Below are positions 58,174 to 64,000 of a stretch of 64,000 nt of DNA, piece by piece. This stretch comes from Caenorhabditis remanei (Eukaryota; Nematoda; Chromadorea; Rhabditida; Rhabditidae), in the NCBI RefSeq assembly GCF_010183535.1, contig NC_071331.1:15624001-15688000 (forward strand), given 5' to 3'. The position numbers and the translations under genes were made by a program. The notes under the pieces are model-generated. The model saw nothing but the letters and a program-made list of their open reading frames with translations. It was not told the DNA's origin and did no database searches. How positions within the stretch are numbered: position 1 is the stretch's first letter; the number at the start of each line of letters is the position of its first letter.

Positions 58174-59372
58174 GATATGTTAGTTGGTTAGACCTGGAAA
58201 ACTATGAATTTTATAGAGAAAAAATAGAAAATTGAAGAATAAAGAAAACAAAATTATGCATAATAGAGAATATAATAATCTATTGTATATTGTCGTTTCA
58301 GAGATAAATCAGGAAAATGTTGAAAAAGTTTGGGTCAATAAATGAATCAATTTTCAGATTGATGTTTCAACATCATATTTGTCGGATTATGAACGGATTT
58401 CGTGTTCTTTTTATTCAAAATGACAAATATAATTTGCTTAGTTATTTTCGCATTGTATGAAAAACATGAAACATTGTGATGCACTGGGATTATGATATAT
58501 GAGTCAGCAATACGACAAAACACTCTTGTTGAAAAGTTCAGACGATTCAAGCCGATAGTCAAAATTCTTGGATTTCTTTGAAAATAATTATATTGCAATT
58601 ATTCTCAACTGATAAAAAGAGTTCTGATTGACATGTGCATTGTTTTGAAAAGAAAGTTCAAAAAACGATCGAATGCAAATAGAAACGGTTTTCTCAAATG
58701 TGAAAAAGAGAAACTAATACGAAAAAGGAATTCAATTGAAACAGTTCGATTTGCCAAAACAAATAAGAAAGAAGGATTGTCTTAGGAGTAGGAAAAGGTG
58801 AAAGTTGTAAGTATTCCTTGAACCTGTTTCTCGTCTAAAACCGATTGAAAGTGAACGGTACTGTCGTAATGAAACGAATTTGAACTTGAAATAAAGTTTT
58901 TGAGGGACTGAATGAAATTATATGGTTCAACCGATCTAATATCCCAAAAACTAATTCGTCCAGAAAAGAATTGATGAAAAGAAATCAGTGATCAACCTCG
59001 AAGGTTCTTTTTTCCTTATTCTCGGAGAAAAATATCGATAAGAACTGGATAATCCGACAAAAGAAAATGAGAAGAGACACCAAGTCAATGAAAATCGATT
59101 GAAAGAACCTTGAGGAAGAATATAGAATTAGTCATTGAAAAGCGATCTAACTGACTGGTTTCTGGTGATTCCGTCATAGAATTTGGTGAAGGTCGTAGCT
59201 ATTTTTGATTGATCGTTTTAATTGGAGGCGAGTATAGTAAGTTTGAACTAATTAAAGTGTTTTCGATTAGTTCAAATATTTTTTGGACTGAAGAAACCAG
59301 TGGTAGGGCAGAAACATACTGAAGATAAAATTTGTAAAACGCAATTTATTAGAATAAAGAGAATACATTAAT
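58174..59372. promoter_or_regulatory. Spacer between the two ttr genes
   Basis: 1.2 kb, AT-rich. It serves as the upstream region of the first ttr gene and the 3' region of the second (TTTATT at 59345-59350, minus-strand AATAAA). No exon was recognised. Confidence 0.45.
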
Positions 59373-59884
59373 TTATCCCAACTTGATCGGATGTCTGGTG
59401 AAATAGTCATTTGTCTCTGGAACGAAGACTTTCATGTCTCTCGGATGGGCATATGTCACTTCGGCTCTGAATTGAAATTAATTTATTAAATGCATCCTAT
59501 TTCAAGAGACAAACTAACCTTCCCTTGCAGTAATGACGAATTTTGAGATAAAATTCTGGCTCATTTTTCAAGAAAAGGAAATCAACATCAGAAGCACATC
59601 CTTCAACTTTGAAAGTTCCATTATCATCAGCTGATGTAATTGTTCTTCCCGCCAAATCATCATCAACGAACAGTGTGAGAGGGAACTGAAAATGAAGATT
59701 CAATGAAGTCACGAGAGTGAACACTTACAAAAGATCGATCTCTATCCCAGATCTCTACCACGATATTTTCCAATTTCGAGGGGTCAGAGCATTGAAGTTG
59801 ACCGACAAACCACGCACAATTGTTGGCAGCTGAGCACAGAAGAGCAGATGAGCAACAAAGTAGAAAAGTCAAATGAACTCGCAT
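59373..59884 (-). CDS. Transthyretin-like secreted protein, paralogue
   Basis: Three exons on minus from ATG 59884 to TAA 59375-59373 give about 130 residues. Signal peptide MRVHLTFLLCCSSALLCSA, then CAWFVGQLQC, VVEIWDRDRS, VDDDLAGRTITS, GTFKVEGCASD, EFYLKIRHYC and a C-terminus VFVPETNDYFTRHPIKLG. The framework matches the neighbouring ttr gene (for example IRHYC and the FVPxT segment), so the pair arose by tandem duplication, though identity is low. It is secreted; function unknown. In C. elegans the two at this position are probably ttr-53 and ttr-54. Confidence 0.87.
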
Positions 59885-60688
59885 TTCTGAGGATTTTCTC
59901 TGATTTTTAAGACAAGGTAGGCGGTATATTCTCTCAATGAAACGAGCGATTTAAAGAAAGAAGGCGCAGAGGGACGTATTGCGAAGAGAATGACTAAGAA
60001 CAAACGGTGAGCATTGTTTACATTGCTCTTGGGTTACCTAATGGTAATTTCTTAGCACCTTCCCAGTTCAGCTGTCAATGGGAACGGAGCCAAAAATGCC
60101 TGATGTCAACAGGAACACGCTACTTAGGAAAAGAGAAGGTTATAAGATCAAATAAAACTGAAGGGTGCCCCGGAAAACGCGCTTTCTAGAGCCCTGGTGG
60201 AGGAAATGTGGGAAACTTTCAATCGGAAACAAGAGATCACGAGGTTTGAATAGATGACAGAGACACAAAGTCGATCATCAGATCACAAAAAATGGGAACA
60301 GTTGCTCTATGGGCCTATCTCTCGTTTTCAATGTGGTATGACGTCCTCATATTTTTTAGTTATGAAAAATACATTTGATGCATCAAAAACTCACTTTCAC
60401 CCCTCTGGAGATGCTTCTGGAATCTGTGAATATAAAAGAAACTAAAAAACTAGTGTGGTATCTTTGTCATCACAGATTGTCCTTACTTTCTGGAACCGTT
60501 TCTTCATGACATTTTTATTTTCTTCCAAAAGAATAGCTGTCGACACAAAAACGCACAATAAATTATAAGCAAACATCAATAAAACACACATCACAATAAA
60601 CCGACTCCAATAACATTAAATTAGACTATGCACATGCAATATTTCTGAAAATCCCGAGCGATAAAAATAGTTGTGTTCCAGAAATACT
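59885..60688. promoter_or_regulatory. Spacer between copg-1 and the ttr gene
   Basis: About 800 bases: ttr upstream region and copg-1 3' region. TTTATT at 60514-60519 reads AATAAA on minus for copg-1. No gene was supported. Confidence 0.45.
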
Positions 60689-63600
60689 TCAGACGACTGC
60701 GGAGATAACCAAATCCGCCACGAGCGGCTCGTTAGATCTAGAAAGTCGACATTTCACATATTTACAAATTTTTTAAAAACTCACTTGATGATTATGTTCA
60801 TTGCAATCGAATTATCACTCGGATCGACTGCCACCGTTGCTTTCGACAGAACTTCATATCCTCCACGGAAAACACCGGAAAGGAAAACCGTGTGTTGTGT
60901 TTTTCCTTCGGGGACACGGTCCGATCGTTCGCACGGTACGAGACCAAGTATTTCAGTTATTTTCTTGACAGCATCCGGGATGTTCTCAACTGTAGACAAT
61001 TGGAATGTTTCTTCTCTTGTTCCATCATCTCCTAATGCCTCCCAAGCGGAAGCAAACGATGTTTTTGCAACCCCTTGCACGGAATCCGAGACATTAACCT
61101 CCACTTCTTCTAACTGCAAAATTAAAGACTCATGAAGTATTAGGGAAACTTTTGACTTACCACATAGGTTTGATCGTAGGTGTCTTCAGAATCCGGTTCA
61201 CCAGAAGTAGGATCAACATCCATTACTTTGAACTTCAGGATAGCTCCCAAAGAACCAGAAATCGCTCCTGAATCTGGGAACTCAAGAAGGGAATAGGCTG
61301 AATGGATTTCTCCATATGGTAGTTTGTTGATTTGAACAGTTTCTTTTGATTCCCATTCACCATCTGGATCCTCCAATTCAACCGAAACATCAAGAAGAAG
61401 TTGATCGTTCATTGTATTCTTACACTCGAACTGAAAAAAATAATTTAATGCTTTAACAATTTTTGATCTCAGATTACCTGTAAGACTACTGCATTGGCAA
61501 AAGTGTGCTTGATCATATGAACGGTGTACTCAGCAATGGATTCAGTGAGGGCGATACGAGCTGTAGATTTGAATACAGGGCCCAGAGCAGCGAACTGCGG
61601 AATAGCGGCGAGTTGAGCAGCATAAGGTTCAACCTTCGGAGCTTTTGGTTTTTCTTCTTCTTCAATGAGTTGTGGAACGCGTTTTTCAGGTTGAGATAGA
61701 GCTTGCTGTACTACAGGGACGGTGCGGAGATCAAATGCAGATGAGTAAGACTGCGATCGAAGATAATCCAAGATTGAACGTTCCAGACCAGCTGGTGAAA
61801 CTTGCAAACCGTCTAGAATGAAGTTGTGTATGAGCGACTCAGCGGCTTCAGTGAGCATCTTGAGGTAGAAAGTAGCACGATCACGAACTTCATCATCAGA
61901 ATCCAGAAGACAACGTTTCAGGAGAACTTGAATTGATGGGCGTAAGTCGACACATTGAGCGCCGAACTTGGCAAGAGCAGTGACGGCAGCTGCTCGTACT
62001 TTAGTACTTTCCAAAATGACACGGTTGTAAATGAACCGGATGTAACTAGAAGGATTTGGAGTTTTTGGAGCTTCTCTTCCGAGAAGGTGAAGAACACGAG
62101 TAGAAAGATTGTCGTGCTCACAGTCTTCGATGAACTCACACAAGTGAGCCAAACCAGCAACTTTCGCATCTGGATTCTCTTCAATTATGGCAATGATGGT
62201 CTCTACAATAGCCTTCTTATAGTCGTAGCTTCCATCATTACGAAGCATTTTTGCGAGGAAAGGCATCATAACTGTGTGCTTGCGAGGATAACGAGAGCAC
62301 AGCGATCGGATAGCATCGACAACGACAATCTTGAACTCGTCGGAAATTTCATTAACAAATCCAGAAATTTGTTGCATAAGTCTCTCAACGCTTGATTCTG
62401 CTCCAGTCTTCAACAATGTTGTGATTGCAAGAGTTGCAATCGATCTGTTCGGATCGGTAATGAATTTCTCGAGATCGACATTGCAGCTCATAACGGCGTT
62501 TGGATGAGCCATGGCGACCTTGTTGAGTGTACGAACAGCCGCGAATCGTACAGCAGCTTTTGGTGAAGTGCAACACATTTGGAGAGCAGTGATAGCTGGT
62601 TGGATTTCAGATCTGAAAAATTTCAGAAATGTTATAGAACGACAAAAAATTCTTACGGTGTAGTTTGTGGAAGAGATACAATAGCTCTAGCAGCTTCATA
62701 AACAACCATTTCACTTTTGTGACGGAGACAGGATTCGATGAAGGTGAATACAGAAGAATCTGGTCTGAAAGATGAGAATATGTCAAACGAATCATATAAA
62801 TCTTTAGAAAATGTTTCTTACTGATCATCATCGACAAGGCATCTGGTGGCGATACGAATCAAGTAGCAAACAGCGTATGGGCTGCGGAGAGCGTTCTTAC
62901 TGAACTTCTGTACAAGTTTGTTAACAGCAAGACGATCATTGGCACGAATTTGATAAAGAAGAGCAAGAGCGTGGTACTGGACCATGTGATTATCAGAAGA
63001 TACAGCCTCTTGAACTTCATTAGCCCATCGACGAACAACTTCAGCTGATTTCCTCATCAGATGAATAGAGGACACGACAGCGGATGAAGAGATAGCACTG
63101 TTGCGATCAACAATTGCTTGCTTCATGTAACGTTCAATCGTTTGTAACATTCCGGTGTCGGTAATCTTGCAGAGAGCACGTATAGCAGCGGCTCTGTAAA
63201 GATCTTCTCTGCCAGTCATATCCTTCGTGAGACTAGAAGTCACAATGATAACATCATCCGACACTTCGGCCATTTCTTTGACACCCAAGTAAATCATGCG
63301 ACGGAGGTTCACATCCTTGCTTTGCCAAAGTTTCGTTACTCCAAAGAAGGCTTCTGTAGCCTCAGTTCTTCCTATTGGTTCTCCTTGCTGGATGATGTAG
63401 ATTAGTTTAGTTAATATGAATGTGCATTTCTTGTTGTTGATTGGTGTTTCGTTGAACGCACGGCATTCCTGTAGGACTGAAGTCTTGTCAAGATGAGCAT
63501 ACACGTTTCCACTAGCTTCCTCGTCTTTCTTGTTGGTCTTCATTCTCGAAGGTTGACCTGGAAATGATATATTTTTTAGCGGTTGAGAAATATTCTATAT

Positions 63601-63811
63601 GAACGAATATAAAGTAGGACTATGCAGAAAACTCAGAGGAGTTCACAATAAAATAGATTTGAAACGAACGGTAGTTGTTGAGAAGCGATAAAAAAGTCAT
63701 GCAGATTACGGAACGACTGTCTAGAATGAAATGAACAAGAAATGAAACGATAACGAACCACAATGACAACAGTTCAAGGTTACCTCCTTTATTTTTCGGC
63801 GCAATACTCAT
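60689..63811 (-). CDS. copg-1: Coatomer subunit gamma (gamma-COP)
   Basis: The minus-strand exons join from ATG 63811 ([10 protein letters not shown], then [13 protein letters not shown] after a 210-base intron) to TGA 60691-60689, giving about 870 residues. Gamma-COP is part of the COPI coat that returns cargo from Golgi to ER. The N-terminal two thirds is an alpha-solenoid adaptin trunk ([55 protein letters not shown] as separate pieces). An acidic/proline hinge ([13 protein letters not shown]) follows, then the appendage domain ([43 protein letters not shown]). The last exon is tiny and codes [15 protein letters not shown]. All domains are complete. An alternative start at the internal Met of RMKTNKK would lose only about 15 residues. 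Confidence 0.94.
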
Positions 63812-64000
63812 TTTGGCGTGTTATAAAATTTGCAAATTCCAAAATTTATATTCTTCACGAAAATTTTTGCTACGTGTCTGTCTGCAATTTGGTGTCAAGT
63901 TTGATGCCTTGTACGCAAACACGACGCGGTGTATCGTAGCCCGTCGGAAAATTAGTCATATGTGCTTTCAGCTGTCGCCGTCGACAGCTGCACAGCATGC
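63812..64000 (-). promoter_or_regulatory. Upstream region of copg-1 (right edge)
   Basis: 189 bases up to the window edge. Contains the short palindromic words AGCTGTCG...CGACAGCT (about 63970-63990). No acceptor is evident next to the ATG. Confidence 0.35.

Overview
This window is nuclear DNA from a nematode of the genus Caenorhabditis. The evidence is many short introns (mostly 45-55 bases) with TTTTCAG-type acceptors, acceptor sites lying directly in front of start codons (trans-splicing style), a cuticle collagen, transthyretin-like (TTR) genes, a nematode F-box gene, and a gene order that, as I remember it, corresponds to parts of C. elegans chromosome IV (tram-1/qns-1/abt-1; a receptor phosphatase with gta-1/mspn-1/rack-1; pxf-1/pps-1/two ttr genes/copg-1). 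I cannot name the species. All gene models were spliced by eye, so internal exon ends may be off by a few bases.

Layout. 1-8 kb: the minus-strand 5' part of a DUSP12-type phosphatase (cut by the left edge), then tram-1 (ER translocon) and qns-1 (glutamine-dependent NAD synthetase) on plus. A complete collagen gene lies antisense inside one qns-1 intron. 8-14 kb: an ABCA-type ABC transporter gene, about 200 bases behind qns-1, whose nucleotide-binding motifs are degraded in both halves. 14-18 kb: an accessory island with an F-box gene, a large inverted repeat, a copied fragment of the transporter gene's 3' end, and a seven-transmembrane receptor-like gene. 18-24 kb (minus): gon-4 (nuclear regulator), a 250-base mobile-element-like sequence with terminal inverted repeats, flanking direct repeats and a 16-base internal periodicity, then a small uncharacterised gene, followed by a second large palindrome.

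27-37.5 kb: a receptor protein tyrosine phosphatase whose Ig domain is split by a 3.8 kb intron carrying a third, 800-base inverted repeat. 37.7-43.3 kb (minus): gta-1 (GABA transaminase), then mspn-1 (Msp1/ATAD1 AAA ATPase) only 146 bases behind rack-1, an operon-like pair. 43.3-45.6 kb is the divergent upstream region of rack-1 and pxf-1 and contains a run of 24 C. 45.6-53.5 kb: pxf-1 (PDZ-GEF for Rap) with a small antisense gene candidate in an intron. 53.9-63.8 kb (minus): pps-1 (PAPS synthase), two ttr genes and copg-1 (gamma-COP).

Most of the window is conserved housekeeping and developmental genes. The unusual content sits in the non-coding hairpin and repeat elements, the nested genes, and the apparently ATPase-dead transporter. 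I saw no prokaryotic, viral or CRISPR-like sequence.
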